A stretch of DNA of 64,000 bases from Streptomyces soli (lineage in GTDB: Bacteria > Actinomycetota > Actinomycetes > Streptomycetales > Streptomycetaceae). The DNA is taken from positions 1-64,000 of the forward strand of contig NZ_RJVR01000224.1 in NCBI RefSeq assembly GCF_003999195.1. The letters run 5' to 3'. Of the stretch, positions 25,955-35,331 are shown piece after piece. Position numbers and translations under genes: made by a program. Each line of letters starts with the position of its first letter. Positions within the stretch are counted from its first letter, which is position 1. Below the pieces are notes generated by a model, which had not been told where the DNA came from, made no database searches, and saw only the letters and a program-made list of their open reading frames with translations.

Positions 25955-26847
25955 GCCTGCCCCCGCGCGCCGTCCTGGTCCACCGGCGTACCGAGTACCA
26001 GGAGCTGATCGACCGTCACGGCACCCGGGGGCAGGCGGAGTTCTTCCTGCGTACCCGGGGACGGGAGATCCAGGAGGTGGAGCGCCGGCACCGGCTCACC
26101 GAGGCCGCCCTCGCGCAGGTCGCGGGGGCGGTCCCGGCCGACTGGCGGCATGCCCGGGTGGAGCGCGGCGACCTGGCCCGCTTCCTGTTCGCGCCCGACG
26201 ACATCGTGGTCGTCGTCGGGCAGGACGGGCTGGTCGCCAACGCCGCCAAGTACCTGGACGGGCAGCCGGTGCTGGGCATCGACGCCGAACCAGGCCGTAA
26301 CCCCGGCGTCCTGGTCCGCCACCGCGCCGCTGACGCCGCCAAACTGCTCCGCGCCGCCGCCTCACCGGAGCTGGAGGACCGCCTGGACCCCCGCACTATG
26401 GTTGAGGCCGTCGCCGACGACACCCAACGGCTCCTCGCCCTCAACGAGATCTACCTCGGCCAGCCGGGCCACCAGACCGCGCGCTACCGCCTGCAAGCGG
26501 GCAACGCCCCCGAACCGCAGGCCAGCTCAGGCGTACTGGTCGGCACCGGCACCGGCGCCACCGGCTGGTGCCGCTCCGCCTGGCTCGAGCGCGGCAGCCC
26601 ACTGCCGCTCCCCGCCCCGGCCAGTCCCGAACTCGCCTGGTTCGTCCGTGAGGCCTGGCCCTCCCCCACCACCGGAACCACGCAGGTCCACGGCGTCCTC
26701 GCCCAGGACCAACGGCTCTCGCTCACCGTGGAATCCGACCGTCTGGTCGCCTTCGGCGACGGCATCGAAGCCGACGCACTGGAACTCACCTGGGGCCAGG
26801 TTGTCCACATCGGCATCGCCGGGACCCGGCTGCAACTGCTCAGCTGA
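25951..26847 (+). CDS. NAD kinase-like protein coupled to SPFH
   Basis: A 298-residue protein with an NAD/diacylglycerol-kinase-like fold: FLFAPDDIVVVVGQDGLVAN, VLGIDAEPGRNPGVLV and VLVGTGTGATGW. The hallmark GGDGT of NAD kinases is changed to GQDGL, so catalysis is uncertain and it may be a nucleotide sensor. It starts in the ATGA overlap with the SPFH gene, implying translational coupling and a joint role. The N-terminal 80 residues (RRTEYQELIDRHGTRGQAEF) are outside the kinase core. No other partner is present; a broken dehydrogenase follows at once. Confidence 0.8.
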   Translation: MSLPPRAVLVHRRTEYQELIDRHGTRGQAEFFLRTRGREIQEVERRHRLTEAALAQVAGAVPADWRHARVERGDLARFLFAPDDIVVVVGQDGLVANAAKYLDGQPVLGIDAEPGRNPGVLVRHRAADAAKLLRAAASPELEDRLDPRTMVEAVADDTQRLLALNEIYLGQPGHQTARYRLQAGNAPEPQASSGVLVGTGTGATGWCRSAWLERGSPLPLPAPASPELAWFVREAWPSPTTGTTQVHGVLAQDQRLSLTVESDRLVAFGDGIEADALELTWGQVVHIGIAGTRLQLLS

Positions 26848-27115
26848 AAGGGTCCCACGGACCTCAACACCATCACCGAAGTCATCCGACGACCGTCCGA
26901 TATCCCCCGCACCGACCTGCTCCTGGTGGACTCGGCGGATTCCGTTGGGCCCATGGGGTCGAAGGGGATGGCGGAATGCTGTATCAACCCGGTGGCCCCC
27001 GCGTTGGCGAATGCGCTCCAGGGACGCCACGGGTGTCCGCTACCGCGCGCTGCCCCTGACTCCGGAACGAATTTACAGCCGGCTCAACGAAAACCAGTCG
27101 GTGCCGGCGGCCTGA
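26848..27115 (+). pseudogene. Xanthine dehydrogenase/aldehyde oxidase large-subunit C-terminal remnant
   Basis: Right after the previous stop the frame reads DLNTITEVIRRPSDIPRTDL, then VDSADSVGPMGSKGMAECC and PVAPALANALQ, shifting frame to ATGVRYRALPLTPERIYSRL. These are the last 85 residues of the molybdopterin-binding subunit of xanthine dehydrogenase-type enzymes, including the conserved Gly-rich GxKGxxE loop. The catalytic glutamate of the loop reads as AEC. The rest of the gene is gone. Confidence 0.75.
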
Positions 27116-27122
27116 GCAAACG

Positions 27123-27476
27123 AACACCGAAAAACTCGAAGACGCCGCGGCGGCGGTAATCGTCGGCCAGAAGGTTCTGCCAGGACTGGAGCGGGAGTAC
27201 GAAACGTGGCAGGAGACACAACGCCGCTGCCGCCGAATATGCCGGGTACTCGGCGCCGAGATCTCTCCGCCGACGCCCCCTGCAACCCGAGTGGGATGTC
27301 GTATACCGATTCGACTCGATAGCTTTTGACGGTCCCGCGACCCAGCAGGTTGTCAGCGGCGGCACACAACCAACGGATCCGCTTGTGACCGTTGTGGTTA
27401 CCCACCGCGTCCACCCGAACCACGTCGACGACTTTCTCGATTGGCAGCGCCACATGAGCCAGGAGGAGAGCAAATG
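27123..27476 (+). pseudogene. Antibiotic-biosynthesis monooxygenase (ABM) remnant
   Basis: Pieces of one ABM-domain gene lie in successive frames: TEKLEDAAAAVIVGQKVLPG with LEREYETWQ, then NAAAAEYAGY, then AEISPPTP, then LQPEWDVVYRFDSIAFDG and VTVVVTHRVHPNHVDDFLDW. At least three frameshifts and a deletion of about 20 codons are needed to join them. The frame ends at QRHMSQEESKCG, where an IS5-like remnant on the other strand begins. Confidence 0.75.
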
Positions 27477-27570
27477 CGGTCTTGTCGTATCGGGTGGCGA
27501 GACCGCCGCCACTGCTTGAGTTTGAAGGGCATCTTCATCTGGTCCGCAAGGTGATCCGAGGAAACGGCCC
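27470..27570 (-). mobile_element. IS5-like transposase C-terminal scar with terminal repeat
   Basis: On the reverse strand, frames with one shift read KLKQWR then GLATRYDKTA, the C-terminal signature of IS5-group transposases. It is followed on the plus strand by the terminal-repeat-like AGGTGATCCGAGGAAACGGCC (27549-27569) and TA. Only about 100 bases remain, and the transposase frame then runs into the ABM relic. The same tip occurs alone at 20139-20160. Confidence 0.6.
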
Positions 27571-28415
27571 TAGCCCGCTTGCCGGTCCCGCACGGCGTCG
27601 GCCACGGACGCGGCGGCACGGACGAGCGCCGCCGTGGCCGTCGAACGGGACTGCTGCGGCCAGGCGATGACGAGGACCGCGGGCGGTGCCTCCGGGACCG
27701 GCCGGTAGACGACGCCCGGGCGCGGATAGCGGGCGGCGACGGAGGCGGGCAGCAGGGGGGTGAGGCCGCCCAGTCCGACGAGCGTGAGCAGTTGGGCGAG
27801 GTCGCGGCCCTCGCTGCGGATCTCGTCGCGGAACCGGTGCAGATCGCCGGGGCGCAGGCCGAGGTCGGCGAGGGCCAGACGGTCCCGGGCGGCGAGCGGG
27901 TGGGTGGCGGCGAGGGCCGCGACGCGCGGTTCGGCGGCCAGCGTCTCGGTGTCCAGGCCGGTGCGGTCGAAGGGCTCGTGGACCAGGGCCGCGTCGGCTT
28001 CCCCCCGGCGCAGGAGTCGCGGCTGTTCGTGCCAGCCGCACAGCCGTACGGCGGCCGGTACGGCCGTCGGCTCGGACGCGTAGCGCGCCAGGATCGGCTC
28101 CAGCAGTCCCGCGTCCCCGTCGGCCTTGACGGCCAGGACCAGCTTCGGCTCCGGGGCGGCCGCGCGCTGAGCCCGCCGCTCGGCGGCTTGCAGGGCGTCC
28201 AGGGCGATCCTCGCCTCCTCGAGGAGCACCGTTCCGGCCGGGGTCAGCGCCACGCTGTGGGTGGTCCGCTCGAAGAGGGTGACGCCCATCTCCGACTCCA
28301 ACTGGCGGATCGCGCGAGACAGGGGCGGCGGGGAGATGCCCAGCCGCTCAGCGGCGCGGGCGAAGTTGAGCTCCTCGGCGACGGCGACGAAGTAGCGCAG
28401 CGGGCGGGATTCCAC
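27570..28415 (-). CDS. LysR-family transcriptional regulator
   Basis: A 281-residue LysR protein with the N-terminal winged helix (LRYFVAVAEELNFARAAERL, PPPLSRAIRQLESEMGVTLF) and an effector domain (FDRTGLDTETLAAEPRVAAL, then PEAPPAVLVIAWPQQSRSTA). GTG 28415 follows GGGGGAGAG. It diverges from the NmrA-like reductase gene at 28540 with 124 bases between, the usual layout for a LysR activator and its target. The IS scar lies immediately beyond its stop codon. Confidence 0.92.
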   Translation of the reverse strand: MESRPLRYFVAVAEELNFARAAERLGISPPPLSRAIRQLESEMGVTLFERTTHSVALTPAGTVLLEEARIALDALQAAERRAQRAAAPEPKLVLAVKADGDAGLLEPILARYASEPTAVPAAVRLCGWHEQPRLLRRGEADAALVHEPFDRTGLDTETLAAEPRVAALAATHPLAARDRLALADLGLRPGDLHRFRDEIRSEGRDLAQLLTLVGLGGLTPLLPASVAARYPRPGVVYRPVPEAPPAVLVIAWPQQSRSTATAALVRAAASVADAVRDRQAG

Positions 28416-28539
28416 GCTCTCCCCCTCTGTTCGGTATTGCCCTGAGGGTAACAAGCGGGAGCGGATCGGTCCTTCAGTTCGGGCACGCCACGCAGCAGGC
28501 TCGACGACATCCAGTGAAGCATCTCTCTTGGAGTTGTTC

Positions 28540-29430
28540 ATGATCGTCGTTACCACCCCGACCGGCCAGATCGGCCGGCAGGTCCTCGACCACCTCCTCG
28601 ACGCGCCGGACGGCACGGCGGGGATCCGGGTGATCGCCCGCGACCCCGCTCGCCTCTCCCCGCGGGTGCGCGAACACGTCGAGGTCGTACCGGGATCGCA
28701 CGCCGACCCCGCCGTTCTGAAGGAGGCATGCGCGGGCGCCGACCGCCTGTTCTGGCTGGTGCCCCCGACACCCTCGGCTGACAGCGTCGAGGGCCACTTC
28801 CGCGACTTCACCGAGCCACTGCGCGAGGTGATCGGGCGCCAGGGCGTCGAGCGGGTCGTCGGCGTCTCCACCCTGGGCCGCGGAGTGGCGAAGAACGCCG
28901 GGCAGATATCGGCGTCGCTCGCCATGGACGAGGCGATCGCGGCCACGGGTGTGCACTACCGGGCGCTGTGCCCGCCGTTCCTGATGGAGAACCTGCTGGG
29001 CCAGGCCGAGTCGATCCGCAACGCTGGCGTGTTCTTCCTGGCGGCGGAGGAGGACCGCGTTCTGCGCACCTGCGCCACCCGCGATATCGCCGCAACGGCG
29101 GCCCGACTGCTGCTCGACGGCTCCTGGACCGGGCAGGACGACGTCCCGCTGGTCGGACCCGACGACCTGTCTCCCGAGGGCATGGCACGGATCGTCTCCG
29201 AGGTGCTGGACCGTCCGGTGCACGTCCAGCGGACCAGCAGCGCGGACTACAGGGCGACGGCGCTGCGCTTCGGGGCGAGCGAGGGCTGGGCGCAGGGACT
29301 GTCCGACATGGTGGAGGCCCTGAACGACCAGGGCTTCTACGGTGCCGTCGAGCCAAGCACCTTGGAGTCCGCGCCCACCCGCTTCCGCCAGTGGTGCGAG
29401 GACGTGCTCAGGCCGGCCGTCCTGGCCTAG
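28540..29430 (+). CDS. NmrA-like NAD(P)-binding oxidoreductase
   Basis: A 296-residue atypical short-chain-dehydrogenase-fold protein. The nucleotide-binding motif is TPTGQIGRQV near residues 6-15, and the later segments (VVGVSTLGRG, YRALCPPFLMENLL) match NmrA/azoreductase-like proteins. These bind NAD(P) and act as redox sensors or quinone reductases. ATG 28540 has TTGGAG upstream; an earlier TTG is also in frame. It is divergent from the LysR gene. Its TAG stop sits on the edge of a MITE-like element at 29430. Confidence 0.85.
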   Translation: MIVVTTPTGQIGRQVLDHLLDAPDGTAGIRVIARDPARLSPRVREHVEVVPGSHADPAVLKEACAGADRLFWLVPPTPSADSVEGHFRDFTEPLREVIGRQGVERVVGVSTLGRGVAKNAGQISASLAMDEAIAATGVHYRALCPPFLMENLLGQAESIRNAGVFFLAAEEDRVLRTCATRDIAATAARLLLDGSWTGQDDVPLVGPDDLSPEGMARIVSEVLDRPVHVQRTSSADYRATALRFGASEGWAQGLSDMVEALNDQGFYGAVEPSTLESAPTRFRQWCEDVLRPAVLA

Positions 29431-29498
29431 GGCTTTCGGATCAGGCCGGCTCCGAGACGCCGGGCCCGCGGTCCCGGGATGATCCGAAAGATACGCCC
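29430..29498. repeat. MITE-like 69-bp element flanked by TA
   Basis: The left end is GGGCTTTCGGATCA (29430-29443). The right end, read on the other strand, is GGGCGTATCTTTCGGATCA (29480-29498). The shared CTTTCGGATCA arms are exact inverted repeats, and TA lies directly outside both ends. It contains no gene. The tips share TTCGGATCA with the IS scars at 20139 and 27549. It may alternatively work as a terminator for the NmrA gene. Confidence 0.5.
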
Positions 29499-29738
29499 TA
29501 TTCGCCCGTATAGAAACCGGTGGTCGCTGCCGTCGTCGCCTCTACGACGCCCGCGTCCGCGCCCGAGGCGGCATACGCGGCGCCCCACGCCGCCAGGCTG
29601 CCCGCAGCGGCCAATTCGGGATACAGGTTCGAGTTCACCTCAGCAGTTTGCCCAGAGGCTTCTCCGGCGACCAGTCGTTGACCTTGGGCTGCCGCGTCCG
29701 CGTCTCACCCGTCGGTCAATCGACCGAGTGAAGTGCCT

Positions 29739-30203
29739 CTACTGGCCACCCGGCCTGGGCGCGGTCCGGATCGCGCGGCGGTAGGTGGCCCAGTCCTGCA
29801 GTTCGGCATTCGCTGTCGACTCCATCTCTTCCAGGAGGCGCTGACGGCTGTCGGAGTCCCGTTCCGCCTCGGGGATCAGCCGGTAGCGCTGTATCGCGAG
29901 ACGCAGTCTTGACCAGGCTTCCGCCGCTACGACGTGGCGCTCGGAGTGGCCGAAGACCTGGCGGGATCCGCCGATGAAGACGGTTGCCCCCGCCACGGTG
30001 GCGGTGACGATCGCAGGCGCGCGGGTGCCGGCGGCGACGACGGTGGCAGCCCCGGTGATCAGGGCGCTGAGCTCGGTAGTCCAATGCCACCGGCGCGCAC
30101 GGTCACGGCTGCGCGCGTACCAGGCCAGGTCCGTGAGTGCCTGCGCCAGGAGGGGATCGTCGTCGGCCGGGGGCGGGAGTGGCGTCCGTCTGCGTCTGAA
30201 CAC
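29739..30203 (-). CDS. DUF4231 (SLATT-like) membrane protein
   Basis: A 154-residue protein with two adjacent transmembrane helices (LSALITGAATVVAAGTRAP and IVTATVAGATVFIGGSRQVF) followed by a long charged helix (AEAWSRLRLAIQRYRLIPEA). This is the DUF4231/SLATT arrangement, a class suspected of forming pores in defence-linked loci, though no such partners are here. ATG 30203 is the only good start. It lies beyond the GH65 terminator on the same strand. Confidence 0.78.
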   Translation of the reverse strand: MFRRRRTPLPPPADDDPLLAQALTDLAWYARSRDRARRWHWTTELSALITGAATVVAAGTRAPAIVTATVAGATVFIGGSRQVFGHSERHVVAAEAWSRLRLAIQRYRLIPEAERDSDSRQRLLEEMESTANAELQDWATYRRAIRTAPRPGGQ

Positions 30204-30255
30204 GCGAACATCTTGCCTGAGTTCAGAGGTCCGGGACCAACGCGAAAGTGCTTGG

Positions 30256-30293
30256 GGCCGCGTACCGCGTCAGCGGCGGCGCGGTACGCGGCC
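30256..30293 (-). terminator. Terminator overlapping the GH65 stop codon
   Basis: A perfect 14-bp stem (30256-30269 and 30280-30293) with a ten-base loop holding the stop codon of the GH65 gene. The last codons (RVPRRR) are encoded by one arm. Confidence 0.7.
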
Positions 30294-32612
30294 GTGGGGT
30301 TGCTCCGGGGCTGGGCGGGTGATTACGGCCGGCGTGGGGCGGGTTTGCGGGCTCTTGCCGGAGACGGTGAGTGGCTGGCCGAAGTGGCGGATGTCCAGGG
30401 GTTCCCCTTCGACCAGGGTGTAGGCGGTCTGCGAGTCGGTGATCTCGACGTGCAGGCGGCGGCCCAGCACCTGCAACGTGAAGGCGAGGCGCTTGAGTTT
30501 CTCGGGCAGCCTGGGTGCGAAGTCGAGGAGCCCGTCGCGCTGTCGCATTCCGCCGAAGCCGGCGACCAGGGCCGTCCAGGTGCCGGCGAGGGAGGCGATG
30601 TGGAGGCCGTCGCGGGTGTTGTTCTCCAGATCGTTGAGATCCATCAGGGCCGCCTCGCCCAAGTAGTCGTAGGCCAGGCGCAGGTGGCCGACCTCGGCGG
30701 CCATGACGGCCTGGACACACGCCGACAGGGAGGAATCCCGTACGGTCAGCTGCTCGTAGTAGGCGAAGTTGCGCGCTTTCTGCTCGTCGTCGAAGACGTC
30801 GCCGCGAAAGAACATCGCCAGCACCAGGTCAGCCTGCTTGATCACCTGCTTGCGGTACAGGTCGAAGTACGGATAATGCAGCATGAGGGGGTAGTGCTCG
30901 GGTGGCGTGCCGGCGAAATCCCATACCTGGTGGCGGGTGAAGCCGGCCGACTGTTCGTGGACTCCCAGAGCGCTGTCGTACGGCACGGTCATGGCCGCGG
31001 CGGCGTCCCGCCAGGCGGCGGTCTCCTCGTCGTCGACGCCCAGGGCCGCGCCCTGCTCCACGTGGCGCTCGACGGCGTCGACGGCGGCTCTCAGGTTCGC
31101 CTGGGCCATGAGGTTGGTGTAGGCGTTGTCGTCCGAGATCGCGCTGTACTCGTCGGGCCCGGTGACCCCGTCGATGTGGAAGTGGCCGTCGGGGTCGTGG
31201 TGGCCGGTGGAGCGCCACAGGCGAGCGGTCTCCACCAGCAGTTCCACGCCGGTCTCGCGCTCGAAGTCCTCGTCGCCGGTGAGCGAGACGTAGCGTACGA
31301 CGGCGTCGGCGATGTCGGCGTTGATGTGGAAGGCGGCGGTGCCGGCCGGCCAGTAGCCGGAGCATTCGGATCCGTCGATGGTCCGCCAGGGGAAGGTGGC
31401 TCCCCGCAGGCCCAGCGTGCGGGCGCGGTCCCGGGCGGCGGGCAGGGTGGCCTGCCGCCAGCGCAGCACCTCGGCGACGGAGTCCGGGGATGTGTAGGTG
31501 AGCAGTGGCAGGACGAAGCTCTCGGTGTCCCAGAAGGAGTGCCCGTCGTATCCGGAACCGGTCAGGCCCTTGGACGGGATCGCACGCTGCTCGGCGCGGG
31601 CGCCGGCCTGCAGCACGTGGAAGAGGGCGAAGCGGACGGCCTGCTGGATCTGGGCGTCGCCGTCGATCTCGACGTCGGCGCGCGCCCAGAAGGCGTCCAG
31701 GTATTCGCGCTGCTCGTCGGCCAGACCCTGCCAGCCGCTGACGCGCGCGCCGGCGAGGGCGGCTTCCACCTGGTCGCGTACGGCAGGCAGCGAACGCACG
31801 CCTGACCAGCCGTAGGAGACCAGCTTCACCAGCCGCAGCGTCTCTCCCGGCGCCAGTTCGGAGGTGATGGTGAACCGGCTGGTGTCATCGTTGCTCTCGC
31901 TGGAGGCCTCGGTGGACGGCGGCCCGTGCACGAGGTGGTCGGCAGCCGCCGCGACCCGCAGGCCGCTGAGGGCGGTGCAGTGCACCAGGCGCAGTCGGGT
32001 GCCCTCGGCGAGGTGTTCCTCGGGCTGCAGCGGGGACTCCAGTACGGCGGAGACCCGGGGGTCGCCGTCGGCTTGCGGCAACTGCTCGTTGGCCACCAGT
32101 TCGGACTGGACGACGAGGCGGATGTCGGTGTCCAGTGCCTCGACCTCGTAGGAGATGGCGGCGATGGCTCGCTGCGTGAGGGAGACCAGCCGGGTGGAGC
32201 GCACCCGGACGGTGCTGCCCGCCGGGGACGTCCACTCGCAGGTACGTTGCAGGAGCCCGCTGCGCAGGTCGAGCACACGTTCGTGCGAGCGCAACCGCCC
32301 GTAGCGCACATCGAACGGCTCGTCGTCGACCAGCAGCCGGATGATCTTGCCGTCGGTCACGTTGATGACCGTCTGGCCGGATTCCGGGAAGCCGTAACCG
32401 GCCTCGGCGTACGGCATCGGATGCAGTTCGTGGACGCCGTTGAGGTAGGAGCCGGGCAGGCCGTGCGGCTCGCCCTCGTCGAGATTGCCGCGCCAGCCGA
32501 CGTGGCCGTTGGACAGGGCGAAGACCGACTCGCTCTGCGCGATCACGTCGAGGTCGAGCCCGGTCTCGCGCAGGGACCAGGGCTCGACGGTGAAGGAGGA
32601 GTGGCTGATCAC
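30270..32612 (-). CDS. Glycoside hydrolase family 65 (disaccharide phosphorylase-type)
   Basis: A 780-residue GH65 protein of full length, with the N-terminal beta-sandwich ([20 protein letters not shown]), the (alpha/alpha)6 barrel and a C-terminal sheet. The catalytic acid lies in [20 protein letters not shown] near residue 485; phosphate- or substrate-binding motifs include WDTESFVLP and [15 protein letters not shown]. Members phosphorolyse maltose, trehalose or kojibiose, or hydrolyse trehalose. Its GTG start overlaps the stop of the beta-phosphoglucomutase-like gene by four bases. This coupling favours the phosphorylase role yielding beta-glucose-1-phosphate. Confidence 0.9.
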   Translation of the reverse strand: MISHSSFTVEPWSLRETGLDLDVIAQSESVFALSNGHVGWRGNLDEGEPHGLPGSYLNGVHELHPMPYAEAGYGFPESGQTVINVTDGKIIRLLVDDEPFDVRYGRLRSHERVLDLRSGLLQRTCEWTSPAGSTVRVRSTRLVSLTQRAIAAISYEVEALDTDIRLVVQSELVANEQLPQADGDPRVSAVLESPLQPEEHLAEGTRLRLVHCTALSGLRVAAAADHLVHGPPSTEASSESNDDTSRFTITSELAPGETLRLVKLVSYGWSGVRSLPAVRDQVEAALAGARVSGWQGLADEQREYLDAFWARADVEIDGDAQIQQAVRFALFHVLQAGARAEQRAIPSKGLTGSGYDGHSFWDTESFVLPLLTYTSPDSVAEVLRWRQATLPAARDRARTLGLRGATFPWRTIDGSECSGYWPAGTAAFHINADIADAVVRYVSLTGDEDFERETGVELLVETARLWRSTGHHDPDGHFHIDGVTGPDEYSAISDDNAYTNLMAQANLRAAVDAVERHVEQGAALGVDDEETAAWRDAAAAMTVPYDSALGVHEQSAGFTRHQVWDFAGTPPEHYPLMLHYPYFDLYRKQVIKQADLVLAMFFRGDVFDDEQKARNFAYYEQLTVRDSSLSACVQAVMAAEVGHLRLAYDYLGEAALMDLNDLENNTRDGLHIASLAGTWTALVAGFGGMRQRDGLLDFAPRLPEKLKRLAFTLQVLGRRLHVEITDSQTAYTLVEGEPLDIRHFGQPLTVSGKSPQTRPTPAVITRPAPEQPHGRVPRRR

Positions 32613-33352
32613 GCGTCCTCCTCCAGCAGCTCGGCGAGGTCCTGTACGACGATGTCGGCGCCGTGCGAGCGCAGGGCGTCGGCCTGGCCGACGCGGTCGA
32701 CCCCCACGACATACCCGAAGTGGCCGGCCCGGCCGGCGTCCATGCCGGCCAACGCGTCCTCGAAGACGGCCGCCTCCCCCGCCTCGACGCCCAGCTCGCG
32801 CGCGGCCTCGAGGAAGGTGTCGGGGTGCGGTTTGCCGGGGAGCTTGCGCTCGGCGGCCACGACACCGTCGATGCGCACCTCGAAGAGCTTGTCCATGCCG
32901 ACGGAGACCAGGACGTCGCGGCAGTTGGCGCTGGAGGAGACCACGGCCGTCCTCAGGCCGACCGCGCGCACGGCCTCGACGTAGCGGACGGAGCCCGGGT
33001 ACGCCTCGACGCCCTCCGTGCGGATCTTCTCCAGCAGAAGCACGTTCTTGCGGTTGCCCAGGCCGTGCACCGTGTCCCGGTCGGGGGGATCGTCGGCGAC
33101 GCCCTCGGGCAGTTCGATGCCGCGCGAGGCCAGGAAAGCCCGCACCCCGTCGGCGCGCGGGCGCCCGTCGACGTACTCGTCGTAGTCGGCCACCGCGTCG
33201 AAGGGGCGAAATCCCGCCCCGTCACGGCGGCGCAGGAAGTCGTCGAACGTCTGCTTCCACGCGGCGGCGTGGACGACCGCGGTCTTCGTCAGCACGCCGT
33301 CGAGGTCGAACAGGCAAGCCCGGATGCCGTCCGGGAGACCGGTCTTCGTCAT
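32609..33352 (-). CDS. pgmB: Beta-phosphoglucomutase-family HAD hydrolase
   Basis: A 247-residue HAD protein with the nucleophile motif FDLDGVLT (Asp16, Asp18), a helical cap, [10 protein letters not shown] (motif II), [12 protein letters not shown] (motif III Lys region) and [13 protein letters not shown] (motif IV). The length and cap match beta-phosphoglucomutases, which turn beta-glucose-1-phosphate into glucose-6-phosphate. ATG 33352 follows GGGGGAGG. It is first in a two-gene operon and overlaps the GH65 gene by four bases, so the pair forms a short phosphorolytic route into glycolysis. Confidence 0.88.
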   Translation of the reverse strand: MTKTGLPDGIRACLFDLDGVLTKTAVVHAAAWKQTFDDFLRRRDGAGFRPFDAVADYDEYVDGRPRADGVRAFLASRGIELPEGVADDPPDRDTVHGLGNRKNVLLLEKIRTEGVEAYPGSVRYVEAVRAVGLRTAVVSSSANCRDVLVSVGMDKLFEVRIDGVVAAERKLPGKPHPDTFLEAARELGVEAGEAAVFEDALAGMDAGRAGHFGYVVGVDRVGQADALRSHGADIVVQDLAELLEEDA

Positions 33353-33450
33353 GGAACCCGCCTCCCCCCACATCGCCCCCGGCATGCCTGCTGCCGTCCC
33401 GGACCAGCCGGACGCGTGAGGACCTGTCAGCCATCCCGTCGCACCGGCGG

Positions 33451-34335
33451 TCAGCCCCGGGTTCGCGCGGGCGGTGCGACCAGGGCCTGGGTAAGGGGGA
33501 TCCGGGCGAGGTGTACGGCTCCGTAGAGGACCAGAGCGGCCCCTGCCATCTCGGGGATCAGCCACCAGCCGGTGCGTACTCCCTCTCCGAACAGGGTGAC
33601 GCCCAGTGAAAGGCTGACCAGGGCATCGCCCAGGGTGAGAGCAGGTTGGGATGCCACCAGAGGGCCGGACTGTACGGCGTTCTGCAACAGGAACAGCGCG
33701 CAAACGCCGACGGCGGCGAAGGCGTAGGTCTGCCAGGCCAGGAAGAAACCGGCGGCACCGCCAGTCTGCCAGGCGTGTGTGGCGTCCTTGAGCAGGGCCG
33801 CGGTGAGTGCGTAGCCGATGGCGGCAGCGGCGGCGAAGCAGGCGGCGCGGACACGGCCCTCGGGGCGCCGCAGCGCGACATGGACGAGAACCGCCATGGT
33901 CCCGACGCAGCAGACCATGACCAGAACCCAGCCGGTCCCCGTGGGCCGGTCGATCCCGTTCGAAGGAGCCGCGGCAGCCAGCGCGATCCCCAGCCCGGCG
34001 GCGATGCACGTCACGGCGACCCAACCGTGCCGGGTCACCCGCCGCCGCAGCACCACTCCAGCGATCAGCAGCGCGAACGGCAGCTCCAGCACGAAGATCG
34101 GCTGTACGACGGCCAGCGCCCCGTTGAGCAGGGCCAGCGCCTGGAAACCCGCCGCCGCCACGACCGCGGCCATGCCGCCCAGCCACACCGGCCGGTGCAG
34201 CAAATCGATGACCAGCTTCAGCCGGAAGCCCTCGTCGAGCGGCACATCCAGCGCCGCCCGGCGCTGCAGAACGGTCGCCATCGCATTGCTCCCCGCGGCC
34301 AACAGCGCGAAGACAACCGAAACCAGGGACCCCAC
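33451..34335 (-). CDS. EamA/DMT-superfamily transporter
   Basis: A 294-residue protein made of about nine to ten hydrophobic helices in two similar halves, typical of drug/metabolite exporters. GTG 34335 is chosen because AGGAGGGAG lies five bases upstream; the frame further upstream belongs to a broken nitroreductase gene. Notable segments are [39 protein letters not shown] and [20 protein letters not shown]. The substrate is unknown. It precedes the pgmB-GH65 operon by 98 bases and might be transcribed with it. Confidence 0.85.
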   Translation of the reverse strand: MGSLVSVVFALLAAGSNAMATVLQRRAALDVPLDEGFRLKLVIDLLHRPVWLGGMAAVVAAAGFQALALLNGALAVVQPIFVLELPFALLIAGVVLRRRVTRHGWVAVTCIAAGLGIALAAAAPSNGIDRPTGTGWVLVMVCCVGTMAVLVHVALRRPEGRVRAACFAAAAAIGYALTAALLKDATHAWQTGGAAGFFLAWQTYAFAAVGVCALFLLQNAVQSGPLVASQPALTLGDALVSLSLGVTLFGEGVRTGWWLIPEMAGAALVLYGAVHLARIPLTQALVAPPARTRG

Positions 34336-34439
34336 CGGCTTCTCCCTCCTGCGGCTGCTCCGGGCGCACATACGTCCACGCCCATGCTCCCGCAGCCTCG
34401 CAGTGCCTGCCCCCCAGGCAGGCGGCGGCATGCCGGGTC

Positions 34440-34740
34440 GAGGCACCACTTCCCGCGCCCGAACCAGGAGCGTCCGGTCGTGGTCCTGCGGGTGCACCAC
34501 CGGATCTGCCAGCGCGTTCCGGTACCAGGCGGGATGCTCGGCGCGCCGCCGGCGGACGCGACCACGGCGTAGGTGGCGTCGCGTCCGACCCGAAACAGGG
34601 GGTCTTGCGGATCTTGCCGGTCTTCGCGCCCTTGGTGGTGAGGATGACGACCGGACGGCCCTCCAGCGGTCCGCCTTCGCGGCCGTCGGTCGCCTCGTAC
34701 AGGGCGACCTGGTCGCGGACGCGTTCGCCCGGGCTCGGCG
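34440..34740 (-). pseudogene. F420-dependent nitroreductase (DUF385) remnant
   Basis: Successive reverse frames read [37 protein letters not shown], then [10 protein letters not shown], then [13 protein letters not shown] and RAREVV. Together these are most of a Ddn-like deazaflavin-dependent nitroreductase, including the [14 protein letters not shown]420-binding region. At least two frameshifts and a small loss near 34600 break it. The upstream part of the transporter reading frame belongs to this relic. Confidence 0.75.
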
Positions 34741-34842
34741 CGGCGGTGCCTCCGCCCGCCGTGGGCACAGCCAGTCCCATCCCGGCCTGGCTGTGCTCAC
34801 GGCGGGCGGAGCGCCGTGGACCCCGAGGTCGTCGCATTGGTA

Positions 34843-34879
34843 CCGAGGGCCCCGTCGGGTGGTCAGGCGGGGCCCTCGG
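34843..34879 (-). terminator. Terminator downstream of the aquaporin relic
   Basis: A perfect 12-bp stem (34843-34854 and 34868-34879) with a 13-base loop, about 100 bases past the end of the reverse-strand aquaporin fragment. Confidence 0.6.
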
Positions 34880-34980
34880 GGTCTACGTCGCGACGGCAGG
34901 GGGCCTCCCGTCATCGCGATGGTGGGGCGGGAAAACGGTCAGCGGGCGGCGTGCCTGGCCAGGGCGTGGTCGGCCCTGGG

Positions 34981-35205
34981 CTACTGCTCGACCGCGGCGG
35001 GCTCGCCCTTGCGGACGAAGGTGTTGTAGAGCACGGCGGCGACGACGCCACCGGCTATCGGTCCCGCGAGGGAGATCCACCAGCCGCCGTAGGAGCCGGA
35101 GGCGATCATCGGGCCGAGGCCGCGGGCCGGGTTGACGGCGGCGCCGTCCGTCGGGCCGCCGATGAAGACGGCCGTGGCGAGGGCGAAGCCGACCACGAGG
35201 GGGGC
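34981..35205 (-). pseudogene. Aquaporin (MIP) C-terminal fragment
   Basis: The reverse frame reads APLVVGFALATAVFIGGPTD and GAAVNPARGLGPMIASGSYG, the second NPA box of aquaglyceroporins, followed by the last helix (GPIAGGVVAAVLYNTFV). The first NPA box and four helices are missing. An ATG at about 35247 (MAVQAG in another frame) may be the original start now joined out of frame. Confidence 0.75.
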
Positions 35206-35331
35206 GGTGGCGGGCCGAGAGCCGCTGGGCCAGCTTGTACAGCCATGGTTCGCGTCCTTAACTGAGACCGACGAGCTTGGGCTGTGCATCGGGTGGATCG
35301 ACCGCCGGAACGGGCGTCCGTCGCCGCCGGT

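Noticed and set aside
29934..31805. Long plus-strand open frame of over 600 codons
   Set aside because: It is antisense to the GH65 gene and shows the typical Val/Gly/Ala/Asp shadow pattern, with no domain and no ribosome site.
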